Counted from the first letter of the stretch, positions 17,694 to 27,352 are shown. The stretch is DNA of 64,000 bases from Halorubrum distributum JCM 10118 (GCF_000337335.1 NZ_AOJN01000047.1:73387-137386), one strand, 5' to 3'. Notes: generated by a model from the sequence alone, not told the origin. Numbers and translations are program-made.

Positions 17694-18536
17694 ATGGCCC
17701 TCTCGCCGCTCCTCGGAACCGACGTGTTGCTGTTCGCAGCCATCGGGCTGCTCGGCGGCGCCCACTGCATCGGGATGTGCGGCCCGCTCGTCACGGTGTA
17801 CGCGAGCCGGATGGACGCCGACGCCGGGCGGACCGACGGCGGCGAGGCGGGCGCCGCGCGCACCGCGAGCGGGACCTCCGGCCGCGAAGGACACCTGACA
17901 ACCTACGAGGTCCGCCAGCACGCGCTGTTCAACCTCGGGCGCGCGGCGAGCTACGCGACGATCGGGACCCTTCTCGGCGCGCTCGGCGGCGCGGTGTTCG
18001 TCACCACCGCGACCCTCACCGGCGCCGCCGAGACCGTCCGCGGCGGGGTCGGCCTCCTCGTCGGCGCGGCCGTGATCCTCGTCGGCATTCGATACCTCCT
18101 CGGCGGCGCCACCGGCGGCGTCCACCTTCCCGGGCTCGAACGCGTCACCGGGTGGCTCACGGGCCACGTCGACCGGCTCGCGAACGGACCGGGGATCGTC
18201 GCGCTCGGCGCGGTCCACGGCCTCCTCCCCTGTCCGATCCTCTACCCGGCGTACCTGTACGCCTTCGCGAGCGGCTCGGCGGTCGCGGGCGGCGTCGCGC
18301 TCGGCGCCCTCGGGCTCGGCACGATCCCGGCCGTCTTCGCGTACGGGACCCTGATCGAGAGCGTCGACCCGGTCCACCGCCGCCGGATCCATCGGCTGCT
18401 GGGGGTCGCGTTCGTCGCGCTCGGCTACGTGCTGTTCGCCCACGGGCTGATGTCGGTCGGGATCCACGTGCCGCACCCGCGGCTCCCGTTCTGGAACCCG
18501 CTCGACGTGGCCGGCGCCGGCCACGGGGGGATGTGA
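17694..18536 (+). CDS. SafE/UreH-type membrane protein (TauE/SafE or DsbD-like family)
   Basis: A 280-residue protein with about six transmembrane helices. The first membrane segment has the family motif LLGGAHCIGMCGPLVT with Cys residues, and a second conserved segment reads GAVHGLLPCPILYPAYLYAFASG. In bacteria, homologues accompany the copper ATPase CcoI/FixI in cytochrome oxidase maturation clusters. Its stop is one base before the ATG of the P-type ATPase, so the two are co-translated. A role in copper or thiol transfer across the membrane is inferred. Confidence 0.85.
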   Translation: MALSPLLGTDVLLFAAIGLLGGAHCIGMCGPLVTVYASRMDADAGRTDGGEAGAARTASGTSGREGHLTTYEVRQHALFNLGRAASYATIGTLLGALGGAVFVTTATLTGAAETVRGGVGLLVGAAVILVGIRYLLGGATGGVHLPGLERVTGWLTGHVDRLANGPGIVALGAVHGLLPCPILYPAYLYAFASGSAVAGGVALGALGLGTIPAVFAYGTLIESVDPVHRRRIHRLLGVAFVALGYVLFAHGLMSVGIHVPHPRLPFWNPLDVAGAGHGGM

Positions 18537-18537
18537 G

Positions 18538-21126
18538 ATGAGCGCGACTCGCGACGACGGCTCGGCCGACGACCCCGCCGCGTGTACCCTCTGTGAACTC
18601 CCGACCGAGGGCGTCGACGTGACCGACGGCGACGGGAACCGCTTCTGCTGTACCGGCTGCCGCGACGTGTACGGCGCCCTCGGCGACGTCGACGTCGACG
18701 CCGACGCGGTCCGCGAGCGGCGGCGGGCGGACGCGGGTGACGGAGGGGCCGGAGTCGAGGACGGCGCCCCCGCGGACGACGGCGACCGCGACGTGCCCGA
18801 CGGCCACGAGGCGACGTACCTGGAGGTCGACGGGATGCACTGCGCGACCTGCGAGGCGTTCATCGAGACGGTGGCGACCGACGCCGAGGGCGTCAGCGGC
18901 GCGAGCGCGAGCTACGTCACCGACACGGTGCGGATCGACCGCGACCCCGACGCGGTCACCGTCGAGGACCTCACGGAGACGGTGAGCGGGCTGGGGTACA
19001 GCGCGTACGCCCGCGACGACGCCTTCTCGCGGCGGCAGGCGAGCAACATGGCGACCGCGCGGCTCGCGGCGGGCGTGCTCGTCGGGATGGCCGTCATGCT
19101 GCAGTACATCGTGCTCATCTACCCGACGTACTTCGCGTTCCCGTTCTACGACGAACGGACCCTCACGTACCTCAACGAGGCGATGGCCTCGACCTCCGGC
19201 ACGTACTTCTTCATCGTCATCGGCGTCCTGACCACCATCGTCCTCTTCTTCACCGGGAAGCCGATCCTTCGGGGGGCGTACGTCAGCGCGAGGACGCGCT
19301 CGCCGAACATGGACCTGCTCGTCGCCATCGCGGCGGTGAGCGCGTACCTCTACAGCACGCTCGCCGTGATCTTCGTCGAGTCGCCCTCGATCTACTACGA
19401 CGTGACCGTCGCGATCATCGTCATCGTCACGGTGGGGAACCACTACGAGGACTCGGTGAAAGACCGCGCGACGGAGCTGCTCTCCGAGGTCACCGCGGTC
19501 CAGGTCGACGACGCGCGGCGGCTGACCGCCGACGGCGACACCGAATCGGTCGCCGTCGAGGCCCTCGACCCCGGCGACCGGCTCCTCGTGCGCGCCGGCG
19601 AGCGGGTCCCGGTCGACGGCGAGGCGGTCGACGGCGACGCCGCGGTCGACGAGTCGGTCGTCACCGGCGAGTCGCTCCCGGTCCGGAAGGTCGCGGGCGA
19701 CGCGGTCGTCGGCGGCTCCGTCGTGACCGACGGCTCGCTCACGGTCGCGGTCGGCCCGGACGCGACCTCCAGCCTCGACCGCGTCGCGGAGCTGGTGTAC
19801 GACCTCCAGAGCGGGAACCACGGCGTCCAGAAGCTCGCGGACCGGCTCGCCACCGTCTTCGTCCCGGCCGTCCTCGTCATCGCGGTCGTCGCGGCCGGCG
19901 CGTCGCTCGCGCTCGGCGGAAGCCCGACGAACGCGATGCTCGTCGGGTTGACGGTGCTGATCGTCTCGTGTCCGTGCGCGCTCGGGCTGGCGACGCCGCT
20001 CGCGGTCGCCGCCGGGATCCGCGACGCCCTCGAACGCAGCATCGTGGTCTTCGACGACACCGTCTTCGAGCGGATCCGCGACGCCGACACGGTCGTCTTC
20101 GACAAGACCGGGACGCTGACGACCGGCGAGATGCGGCTGATCGACCGCCGGATCGACGACGATCTGCTCCGGCTCGCGGCCGCGCTCGAATCGCGCTCCG
20201 CGCACCCGGTGGGGCAGGCGATCGCCGCGGCGCGGTCCGCGGCTGGCGCGGCCGACGCCGCTCTCGGCGAGGGCGGCGCGACGCCGGCGGTCGCGGACGG
20301 CGGGGCGGAGGCGGTGGACGGCGAGGCGGTGGACGGCGGGGCGGAGCCGGTCGACGGCGAGACCGGCGAGGGAGGCGACGCCCCCGCGGTCGAGTCCTTC
20401 GAGAGCCACGCCCGCGGCGTCTCCGGTGTCGTCGACGGCGTCGAGGTCGTGGTCGGCCACCCCGACCTGTTCGACGAGCGCGGCTGGAGCGTCCCGGACG
20501 AGGTCCGCGAGGCGGTCGCCGACGCGCGCGACGTGGGGCGCGTCCCGGTCGCGGTCGGTCGCGACGGCGTCGCCGAGGGGTTCGTCGTGGTCGGCGACGA
20601 GCTGCGCGACGGGTGGGAGGAGACGGTGACCGCGCTCGATCGCTCGGGCGTCGAGGTGATCGTCCTCACCGGCGACGACGAGCGCGCGGCGACCGTCTTC
20701 AGCGAGCACGACGCGGTCTCGTCGGTGTTCGCCGGCGTGCCGCCGGAGGGGAAGGCCGAGGCCGTCGGGCGACTGAAGGAGCGCGGCGTCACCGTGATGG
20801 TCGGCGACGGGACCAACGACGCCCCTGCGCTGGCCGCGGCCGACCTCGGGATCGCGCTCGGCGGCGGCACCGCGATGGCGGCCGACGCCGCCGACGTGGC
20901 GATCGTCGACGACGACCTCGGCTCCGTGGCGACCGTCTTCGAGCTCGCGCGGGCGGCGGGCCGGCGCGTGAAGGGGAACATCGGCTGGGCGTTCTGCTAC
21001 AACGCGGTCGCCATCCCGCTCGCGGCGACCGGACTCCTGAACCCGCTGTTCGCCGCCGTCGCGATGGGCGCGTCGAGCCTGCTCGTGGTGACGAACTCCT
21101 CGCGAGCGCTGCTCTCCGACGAGTGA
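18538..21126 (+). CDS. Copper-type P1B ATPase (CcoI/CtpA-like)
   Basis: An 862-residue heavy-metal ATPase. In order: an N-terminal Cys-rich metal-binding domain (CTLCELPTEG and FCCTGCRDVYGAL, PF12156-like), an acidic linker, an HMA domain with GMHCATC near residue 101, membrane helices, the CPC ion motif (VSCPCALGLATP), the phosphorylation motif DKTGTLTTGE, the SAHPVGQAI nucleotide-domain motif, and GDGTNDAPAL. The PF12156-type N-terminus is typical of ATPases that export copper for cytochrome oxidase assembly rather than detoxification. An Asp/Glu/Gly-rich repeat insert lies in the nucleotide-binding domain (20291-20385). Metal choice is inferred from CPC and neighbours. Confidence 0.94.
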   Translation: MSATRDDGSADDPAACTLCELPTEGVDVTDGDGNRFCCTGCRDVYGALGDVDVDADAVRERRRADAGDGGAGVEDGAPADDGDRDVPDGHEATYLEVDGMHCATCEAFIETVATDAEGVSGASASYVTDTVRIDRDPDAVTVEDLTETVSGLGYSAYARDDAFSRRQASNMATARLAAGVLVGMAVMLQYIVLIYPTYFAFPFYDERTLTYLNEAMASTSGTYFFIVIGVLTTIVLFFTGKPILRGAYVSARTRSPNMDLLVAIAAVSAYLYSTLAVIFVESPSIYYDVTVAIIVIVTVGNHYEDSVKDRATELLSEVTAVQVDDARRLTADGDTESVAVEALDPGDRLLVRAGERVPVDGEAVDGDAAVDESVVTGESLPVRKVAGDAVVGGSVVTDGSLTVAVGPDATSSLDRVAELVYDLQSGNHGVQKLADRLATVFVPAVLVIAVVAAGASLALGGSPTNAMLVGLTVLIVSCPCALGLATPLAVAAGIRDALERSIVVFDDTVFERIRDADTVVFDKTGTLTTGEMRLIDRRIDDDLLRLAAALESRSAHPVGQAIAAARSAAGAADAALGEGGATPAVADGGAEAVDGEAVDGGAEPVDGETGEGGDAPAVESFESHARGVSGVVDGVEVVVGHPDLFDERGWSVPDEVREAVADARDVGRVPVAVGRDGVAEGFVVVGDELRDGWEETVTALDRSGVEVIVLTGDDERAATVFSEHDAVSSVFAGVPPEGKAEAVGRLKERGVTVMVGDGTNDAPALAAADLGIALGGGTAMAADAADVAIVDDDLGSVATVFELARAAGRRVKGNIGWAFCYNAVAIPLAATGLLNPLFAAVAMGASSLLVVTNSSRALLSDE

Positions 21127-21216
21127 GCGGGCGGTGCTGCCGCCCCGTGGACCGAGCGGGCGGCGCCCGCGGCCGCGACCCGAAGGCACTTTTCTGTCCC
21201 GGCCGTGCCGCCGCGC

Positions 21217-21639
21217 ATGTCCCTCCACGAAGCCGAGCGGCGCCGCGACCGGCGGTCCTCCTCGTCCGACGACGACCGGGGCGACGGCGAGACCGACCGT
21301 CGGCTCGGCGTCACCCTGATCGTCGCGCTCGCGCTGATCAGCGGGCTCACGGACCTGGTCGGGGGGCTGGCGCTGGTCGCGAGCCCGCTGTTCCTGATCG
21401 GGGTCCCGGTCGCCGCGATCGGGGCGGTGAAGTGCTGGGCCGCGCTCGGGCTCCGCCGAGGCAGCGCCCGGGCACTCGGCCTCACCTTCCTGTTCTTCGG
21501 CGTCGGGGCCATGGTGTCGACCGGCGAGCTGCTCTTCGCGCTCCGGGGCGGCGGCGGCCTCGTCGCCCCCGCGGCCGCGCTCGCGCTCGACCTCGCGGTC
21601 GTCGGCTACCTCTTCGTGCTCGTCGACGAGTTCGACTGA
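21217..21639 (+). CDS. Small multi-pass membrane protein, unknown function
   Basis: A 140-residue protein with a charged 35-residue N-terminus (HEAERRRDRRSSSSDDDRGD) and about four hydrophobic helices (LGVTLIVALALISGLTDLVG, LALVASPLFLIGVPVAAIG, ALGLTFLFFGVGAMVSTGEL, ALDLAVVGYLFVLVDEF). The ATG at 21217 is preferred over a GTG four codons upstream. It follows the copper ATPase by 90 nt, but nothing in the sequence ties it to copper. Confidence 0.65.
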   Translation: MSLHEAERRRDRRSSSSDDDRGDGETDRRLGVTLIVALALISGLTDLVGGLALVASPLFLIGVPVAAIGAVKCWAALGLRRGSARALGLTFLFFGVGAMVSTGELLFALRGGGGLVAPAAALALDLAVVGYLFVLVDEFD

Positions 21640-21752
21640 GCGCCCCGCGGGTTCGCGGTCGCCGCTCTCGCGACCCGTCCGCCGGCCCCGTGACCCGGCC
21701 GCGCCCGCCCCTACCGCAAGCGATTTTCGGCTCACGCGAGTAGACGGTGACG

Positions 21753-22583
21753 ATGACAGACCAACAGCAGCAGCCCGCGGTACCGACCCGCAACGGAATG
21801 CCCGTTCTCGGGCTCGGCACGTGGGAGAACGACGACCCCGCGCAGTGTACCGAATCGGTCGCGAACGCGCTCGACGCCGGCTACCGCCACGTCGACACCG
21901 CCCAAATCTACGGCAACGAGGCGGCCGTCGGCGAGGGGATCGCGAAAAGCGACGTCGACCGCGAGGACATCTTCCTCGCGTCGAAGGTGTGGATCGACGA
22001 GCTCTCGCCCGCCGACGTGGCCTCGTCGACCCGCGAGAGCCTCGACAAGCTCGGCGTCGACGCGGTCGACCTCATGTACGTCCACTGGCCGGCCGGCGAG
22101 TACGAGCCCGAGGAGACGCTGCCGGCGTTCGCGGAGCTCCGCGACGACGGGCTGATCGACCGGATCGGCGTCTCGAACTTCGAGCCGCACCACCTCGACG
22201 CCGCGACGGACGCGCTCGGCGAGGCGCCGTTCGCGAACCAGGTCGAGATGCACCCGCTGCTCCGCCAGGAGGAGCTTCGCGAGTACGCCGACGCCAACGA
22301 CGTCGAGCTGGTGGCCTACTCGCCGCTCGCCCGCGGGGAGATCCTCGACGATCCGGACATCGTCGACATCGCGGAGAAACACGGCGTCAGCGCGGCGCAG
22401 GTGAGCCTCGCGTGGCTCCGCGAGACGGGCGTCACCGCCATCCCGAAGGCGACCGGGATCGACCACATCCGCGACAACCTCGCGAGCGTCGACCTGACGC
22501 TCGACGACGAGGACGTCGAGCGCATCGACTCGCTCGGCAGGACCGACCGCCAGCTCAACCCCGACTTCGGGCCGGACTGGTAG
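21753..22583 (+). CDS. Aldo/keto reductase
   Basis: A 276-residue NADPH-dependent oxidoreductase. The AKR catalytic tetrad is visible: Asp and Tyr in VDTAQIYGNEAAVG, Lys in LASKVW, and His in MYVHWPAGEY. The family signature GVSNFEPHHLD and the C-terminal cofactor loop IPKATGIDHIRDNL are present. The substrate is not predictable; haloarchaeal members reduce small aldehydes or sugars. The ATG at 21753 is two codons after an alternative GTG. Confidence 0.93.
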   Translation: MTDQQQQPAVPTRNGMPVLGLGTWENDDPAQCTESVANALDAGYRHVDTAQIYGNEAAVGEGIAKSDVDREDIFLASKVWIDELSPADVASSTRESLDKLGVDAVDLMYVHWPAGEYEPEETLPAFAELRDDGLIDRIGVSNFEPHHLDAATDALGEAPFANQVEMHPLLRQEELREYADANDVELVAYSPLARGEILDDPDIVDIAEKHGVSAAQVSLAWLRETGVTAIPKATGIDHIRDNLASVDLTLDDEDVERIDSLGRTDRQLNPDFGPDW

Positions 22584-22601
22584 GCGGCAAGAGCGCCCCC
22601 C

Positions 22602-24005
22602 TCACTCCGTCGCCCGGGGGAGCGACACCGTGATCCGGTTACCGCGCTCGCGACCCGTCGGGTCGGCGTCGACCGCGATGCTCCCGTTTGACAGCTCCAC
22701 GCTCCAGTAGATGAGCCAGAAGCCGAGACCGCTGCTGTGGTAGACGTTCGTCATGTCGTGGTCGCCGGTGAGCACGTCGGCCTCGACGGCCGGTATCGCC
22801 GCGAGGTCGTCTTCGATCACGAGATCCGCGCCGTCCTCGGTTCGACTGAGACGCACCGTCACCGTCGGCGCTCGGTCCTCGCTGTGCTGGAACGGGTTCT
22901 CTAAGAGCTCGATCACCGCCGACCGGAGCTCGCAGCGCCCGTCGACGGTGACCGGATCGAGGGCGTCCACCGCGATCGACCCCTCGGGGTATCGGTCCCT
23001 GACGGTCCCGACGCACTCCTCGACCACGCTCCGGAGGTCGATCCGATCGGTCTCCCGCTGGTCGGTGATGAGTTTGATGACCTCGCGTTCCTTCTGGGCG
23101 GTCTCGAGGAGGCCCTCGCCCATCCGCCGGATCACCGCGGTGTGTTCCGCCGCCTCCGGCACGTCGTCGTCGAGCTCCTCCAGCTCGCCGAAGACGACGT
23201 TGAGGTCGTTCCGGAGGTTGTGGCGCAGGAGGTTGTCCATCACCACCAGCTGCCGCTCGCGCCGTCGCCGGTCCGTGATGTCCTTCGTGAACCCCGTGAT
23301 CCGGACCACCTCGCCGTCCTCCGTTATCGGCTCTCCCTGAACCCAGACCCACCGGCCGTAGTCCTCGTCGGCGTTCACCCGGTACTCGATGTCCACCGAC
23401 GAGCCTGCGGCGAGCAGCTCCATCGCCTCCTCGACCGCGGGTCGGTCGTCGGGGTGGGTCGCCTCGAGGAACTTGTTCGGGTCGCCACGGAGCTCGTCGG
23501 TCGACGCGCCGTATATCTCCTCGTAGGCGGGGTTCACGAAGAGGAGCTCCGACCAGTCGGCGTCGAACATCCAGAGGACGTCGCTGGAGACCGACGCGAT
23601 CTCCCGGAGGTGCGAGGCGGCCTCCTCCCGCTGACGCTCCGCGCGGACGCGGTCGGTCACGTCGCGGGAACTGATCACGTACCCGTCGAGCTCCCCGTCG
23701 ATGAGGTTCGACATCCGGCTCTCCAACCACACCCACGAGCCGTCGCGCGTCCGGTGCCGGTAATCCGCCGTCACCTCGGTGAACCCCGCGGTCCGGATGG
23801 CGCCCTCGAAGGTGCGTCGCACGGCCTCCCGCTCGTCCGGGTGGATGTACTCGAAGGCGTTCGTCCCGATCAGTTCGTCGCGATCGAATCCGAGGATCCG
23901 CTCCGCGGTCGCGTTGACGTACGTGTACGTTCCAGTCTCGTCCAGCAGGGCGACCTTGTCTTGGGCCTGATCGAGCAGCACCCCGTGCGGATCGGACCGG
24001 CTCAT
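22602..24005 (-). CDS. PAS-PAS sensor histidine kinase (soluble)
   Basis: A 467-residue signalling protein without membrane helices. PAS 1 spans about residues 12-120 (VALLDETGTYTYVNATAERILG, ending in SSRDVTDRV) and PAS 2 about 140-246 (ending in FTKDITDRR). The kinase core has the archaeal-style H-box NLLRHNLRNDLNVVFGEL with His262, and a HATPase domain (VIELLENPFQHS, then DDLAAIPAVE and GLGFWLIYWSVEL). The last Gly-rich lobe motif is short, as in many haloarchaeal kinases. No response regulator is adjacent. The signal is unknown. Confidence 0.92.
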   Translation of the reverse strand: MSRSDPHGVLLDQAQDKVALLDETGTYTYVNATAERILGFDRDELIGTNAFEYIHPDEREAVRRTFEGAIRTAGFTEVTADYRHRTRDGSWVWLESRMSNLIDGELDGYVISSRDVTDRVRAERQREEAASHLREIASVSSDVLWMFDADWSELLFVNPAYEEIYGASTDELRGDPNKFLEATHPDDRPAVEEAMELLAAGSSVDIEYRVNADEDYGRWVWVQGEPITEDGEVVRITGFTKDITDRRRRERQLVVMDNLLRHNLRNDLNVVFGELEELDDDVPEAAEHTAVIRRMGEGLLETAQKEREVIKLITDQRETDRIDLRSVVEECVGTVRDRYPEGSIAVDALDPVTVDGRCELRSAVIELLENPFQHSEDRAPTVTVRLSRTEDGADLVIEDDLAAIPAVEADVLTGDHDMTNVYHSSGLGFWLIYWSVELSNGSIAVDADPTGRERGNRITVSLPRATE

Positions 24006-24129
24006 GGACGCCCCCTTCTCACGCGCGTCTCATAACCGTCACGGCCGGATTAGCCCGTGCCGGACGACCGTCACCGCCGGACCGTCGTGGTGGAGCCACC
24101 ACGCACGGGACCGGCCGCTTCGGACCGCC

Positions 24130-25935
24130 TCAGACGTGCTCGGCGAGGAAGCCGACGATCTCTCGATACGCCTCGATCCGGTTGTCGAGCTTCGCGAAGC
24201 CGTGCCCCTCGTCGTCGAAGATCAGCTTCCGGACCGGGACGCCCTGCTCGCGGGCCTCCTCGACGATCTGCTCGGCCTCGCCGACGGGCACCCGCGGGTC
24301 GTTCTCGCCGTGGAGGACGAAGAGGGGAGCCTCGATCGACTCGATGTTGTTGATCGGCGAGACGGACTCGAGGAACTCGCGGTCGGCTTCGAGCGACCCG
24401 TACTCTGCCTCGCGCAGCGAGCGGCGCCAGTCGCCGGTGTTCTCGAGGAACGTGACGAAGTTCGCGATGCCGACGATGTCGACGCCGGCGGCCCACAGCT
24501 CGGGGTACTCCGTCAGCGACGCCAGCACCATGAAGCCGCCGTAGGAGCCGCCCATCGCGACGACGCGGTCCGGATCGACCTCGGGGTGGTCGTGGAGCCA
24601 GCCGACGGCCTCCCGGACGTCTTTCACCGAATCCATCCGATTTTCCACGTCGTCGAGCCCGGAGTACGCCTTCCCGTACCCCGAGGAGCCGCGGACGTTG
24701 GGCTCGAAGACGGCGTACCCGTTGTTCAGCAGGTACTGCGTGACCGAGGCGAAGGAGGGCCGCCGCTGCGACTCCGGCCCGCCGTGGATGTCGACGACGA
24801 CCGGGTAGCCCGACTCCGGCGGCTCCGTCTCCGGCACGGAGAAGAAGGCGGGAATCTCGCGCCCGTCGAAGGTCGGGTAGTGGACCAGCTCGCGCTCGAC
24901 GAACGTGTCCGCGGGAATCCCCGCGGTCGAGGCGCGCGTCCACCGCTCCGCCTCGCCAGTGGTCGCCTCCACCACGTAGACGTTCGCGTTGTGCGTGCTC
25001 CCCGTCGCCGTCACCGCGAACCGGTCGCCGTCGGGACCGAAGCTCACGCCGCCCGCGACGCCGTCAGGCAGGTCCGGGTCCGGGAACTCGTCGATCCGGT
25101 CGGGCGCGACGAGCTCGCCGGCGGTGAGCTCGGTGTAGCCGTCGACGTTCCGGGAGTAGACGACCCGACGGGACTCGTCGTCTATCGCGACGCCGTCGAC
25201 GTTCCACTCGCCGCCGTCGGCGACGACCGCGAACTCGTCGGTCTCCAGGTCGAGCCGCTCCAGGCGCAGCGTGTCCGTGTCGCGGTCGGTGACGAGGTAG
25301 ACCCCCTCGCCGTCAGGGCCCCACTCCGGGCCGGAGTAGCGCACGTCCCCCTCGTGGGGCGTGTGGTGGGTCAGGTCCCCGGTCGCCAGATCGAGGGTGT
25401 ACACGTCGTGGTCGAACGAGGAGTGCGCCTCGTGGACGATCAGCCGGTCGTCGCTCGGCGACCAGCCGGCGACCGAGAGCCAGCCGTCGCCCTCGTAGAC
25501 GAGTTCGGCGTCGTCGCCCGTCTCGTCGCGGCCCTGGACGTACACGTCGAAGACGGCCTCGTCGCGGCGGTTCGACGCGAACGCGAAGCGGTCGCCCGTC
25601 GAGTCCCAGCCGCCCCACCGGTGTTTCGCCTCGGGCATGTCGGTGAGGTTCGTGATCGCGCCCGACTCGTAGTCAAGCCGGTACAGCTGCGCGCGCTCGT
25701 TGCCACCCTCGTCCATGCCGAAGACGGCCTCGGAGCGCTCCGGCGAGGAGTCGACGAAGGAGACGGACTCCTCGAAGAACGTGTGCTGTTCGGGCCACGA
25801 CTCGGGCTCGCGGACCGACCACACCTGTCCGGTCCCGGTCGTGTCGAGGAGAAAGGACAGCCGTCCGTCGGGGCCGAGGTCGGCGCCGCCCGCGTTCCGC
25901 ACGTTGAGGTAGCGCTCGATGTCGTACTGTCGCAT
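24130..25935 (-). CDS. S9 family (prolyl oligopeptidase-like) serine peptidase
   Basis: A 601-residue cytoplasmic peptidase. The N-terminal two thirds form a beta-propeller of WD/TolB-like blades (SPERSEAVFGMDEG, WDSTGDRFAFASN, WSPSDDRLIVHE). The C-terminal alpha/beta-hydrolase carries Ser in MGGSYGGFMVLA, Asp in HGENDPRVPVG, and His in FDDEGHGFAK. Known S9 enzymes cleave short peptides, with access controlled by the propeller. No signal peptide is seen. Confidence 0.94.
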   Translation of the reverse strand: MRQYDIERYLNVRNAGGADLGPDGRLSFLLDTTGTGQVWSVREPESWPEQHTFFEESVSFVDSSPERSEAVFGMDEGGNERAQLYRLDYESGAITNLTDMPEAKHRWGGWDSTGDRFAFASNRRDEAVFDVYVQGRDETGDDAELVYEGDGWLSVAGWSPSDDRLIVHEAHSSFDHDVYTLDLATGDLTHHTPHEGDVRYSGPEWGPDGEGVYLVTDRDTDTLRLERLDLETDEFAVVADGGEWNVDGVAIDDESRRVVYSRNVDGYTELTAGELVAPDRIDEFPDPDLPDGVAGGVSFGPDGDRFAVTATGSTHNANVYVVEATTGEAERWTRASTAGIPADTFVERELVHYPTFDGREIPAFFSVPETEPPESGYPVVVDIHGGPESQRRPSFASVTQYLLNNGYAVFEPNVRGSSGYGKAYSGLDDVENRMDSVKDVREAVGWLHDHPEVDPDRVVAMGGSYGGFMVLASLTEYPELWAAGVDIVGIANFVTFLENTGDWRRSLREAEYGSLEADREFLESVSPINNIESIEAPLFVLHGENDPRVPVGEAEQIVEEAREQGVPVRKLIFDDEGHGFAKLDNRIEAYREIVGFLAEHV

Positions 25936-26114
25936 GCCACTCGGTTCCGCGCGCCCCGTGAAACCGTTTCGGGTGACGGAACCCCGTAGACCGTCGCGCC
26001 GCGCCGACGGTCGGCCGCGGGCGGAGCGGCCGGGCGACGCCGCCCCGCCGTCGACGCGCCGTCTCCCGGCCGGATGCCGTGTCTTTTTACCGGCGCCCCC
26101 CGTGCGGTCGGCGT

Positions 26115-27164
26115 ATGCGCGTCGCGTTCGTCTCGCTCTTCGCCCCCGGACACGGGGAGACCCCCGCGCGAACGCGAACGCTGCGGACCGCCCGCGCCCT
26201 CGCCGACCGCGGCCACGACGTGGTCTGGCTCTGCGCGCAGTGGTGGGGCGGCGACCACGGCGCCTTCTCCGAGGACGGGATCGAGTACCGGTCGGTCACC
26301 GTCGAGCCCGCGCCGGTCGCGTTCGCCGCGAAGCTCCCGGCCGCGCTCCGGCGCGTCGGGCCCGACGTCGTCCACGCGGTCAACAGCCCGCCGACGCCCG
26401 CGCTCGCCGCCACGGTCGCGGGGTCGCTCTCGCGGGCGCCCGTCGTCGTCGACTGGTGGCGCGACCACCCGGCCGACGCCCGCCGCTGGTATCGGCCGCT
26501 CGCGCGCCGCGCGGACGCGGTGGCGACCCCCTCTCGGACCACCAAGACGCGCGTCCGCGAACACGGCGCCGACGGCGACGACGTGCGCGTGCTCCCCGAG
26601 AGCATCGATTTCGACGCCGTCGAGGCCGCGGGCGTCGACGACCGGTTCGACGCGGTGTACTCGCGGCGGCTCGACCGCCACGCCAACGTCGAGACGTTCC
26701 TCCTCGGACTCGCCGAGCTGCGCGGCCGCGACTGGACCGCGGCGGTGATCGGCGACGGCCCCGAGCGCGGCCGGATCGAGTCGACCGCGAGCGACCTCCG
26801 GATCGACGACCGGGTCGAGTTCCTCGGCGACCTCCCGACCGAAGAGCGGATTCCGATATTCAAGGGAACGCACGTCGCGGTCGCGACGGCGACGTGGGAG
26901 ACGTTCGCGACCGACCTGCTGTGGGCGGTCGCGTGCGGCTGCGTCGCGCTCGTCGAGTACCAGGCGGACTCCAGCGCCCACGAGCTCGTCGAGGGGCGCG
27001 AACGCGGGCGGCTCGTGACGAGCCCGGCCGAGCTGGCCGACGAGTTCGTCGCCGTCGGCGACTTGGAGCGGCGGTCGATCGACCGCGAGTTCGCCTCCTT
27101 CGACCACGAGGCCGTGATCGACCGCTACGTCGCGCTGTACGAGGACCTCGTCGGCGACGAGTGA
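26115..27164 (+). CDS. Glycosyltransferase family 4 protein
   Basis: A 349-residue GT-B fold enzyme. The N-terminal acceptor domain starts MRVAFVSLFAPGHGETPART. The C-terminal nucleotide-sugar domain has VIGDGPERGRIES, GDLPTEERIPIFKGTHV, and an acidic motif around TWETFATDLLWAVACGCVA...SAHELVE, the E-x7-E-like region. It might build a cell-surface glycan or glycolipid. It is isolated, with no other glycan gene nearby. Confidence 0.9.
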   Translation: MRVAFVSLFAPGHGETPARTRTLRTARALADRGHDVVWLCAQWWGGDHGAFSEDGIEYRSVTVEPAPVAFAAKLPAALRRVGPDVVHAVNSPPTPALAATVAGSLSRAPVVVDWWRDHPADARRWYRPLARRADAVATPSRTTKTRVREHGADGDDVRVLPESIDFDAVEAAGVDDRFDAVYSRRLDRHANVETFLLGLAELRGRDWTAAVIGDGPERGRIESTASDLRIDDRVEFLGDLPTEERIPIFKGTHVAVATATWETFATDLLWAVACGCVALVEYQADSSAHELVEGRERGRLVTSPAELADEFVAVGDLERRSIDREFASFDHEAVIDRYVALYEDLVGDE

Positions 27165-27196
27165 GACGCGCGCGTCCCGCGCCGGACGGGACGCGG

Positions 27197-27352
27197 TCAG
27201 GCGAGCGCCGAGAGGCGGGCCGCCCCGAACGGGACCAGCATCTCCGCCGGACTGATGCCGCCGTGCGTCCCCACCAGCGAGAGCTCGTCCGGCTCGACGT
27301 CGCCGAACCACATCCCCAGGTCGCGGTGCGTGACCACGAGGTCGCCGTACCG
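27197..27352 (-). pseudogene. C-terminal remnant of an alkaline phosphatase/phosphodiesterase family protein
   Basis: About 50 residues (RRYGDLVVTHRDLGMWFGD, then LSLVGTHGGISPAEML and VPFGAARLSAL) look like the end of a type I phosphodiesterase/alkaline phosphatase, where THGG would supply a metal-binding His. No start codon or N-terminal domain exists upstream. The frame opens at 27448, but the first 30 residues do not look homologous. The simplest reading is a deleted gene of which only the 3' end survives, beside the glycosyltransferase gene. Confidence 0.55.

Noticed and set aside
18157-21735. 1192-residue open frame on the minus strand
   Set aside because: Shadow of the copper ATPase gene; Arg/Gly/Asp/Val-rich with no domain.
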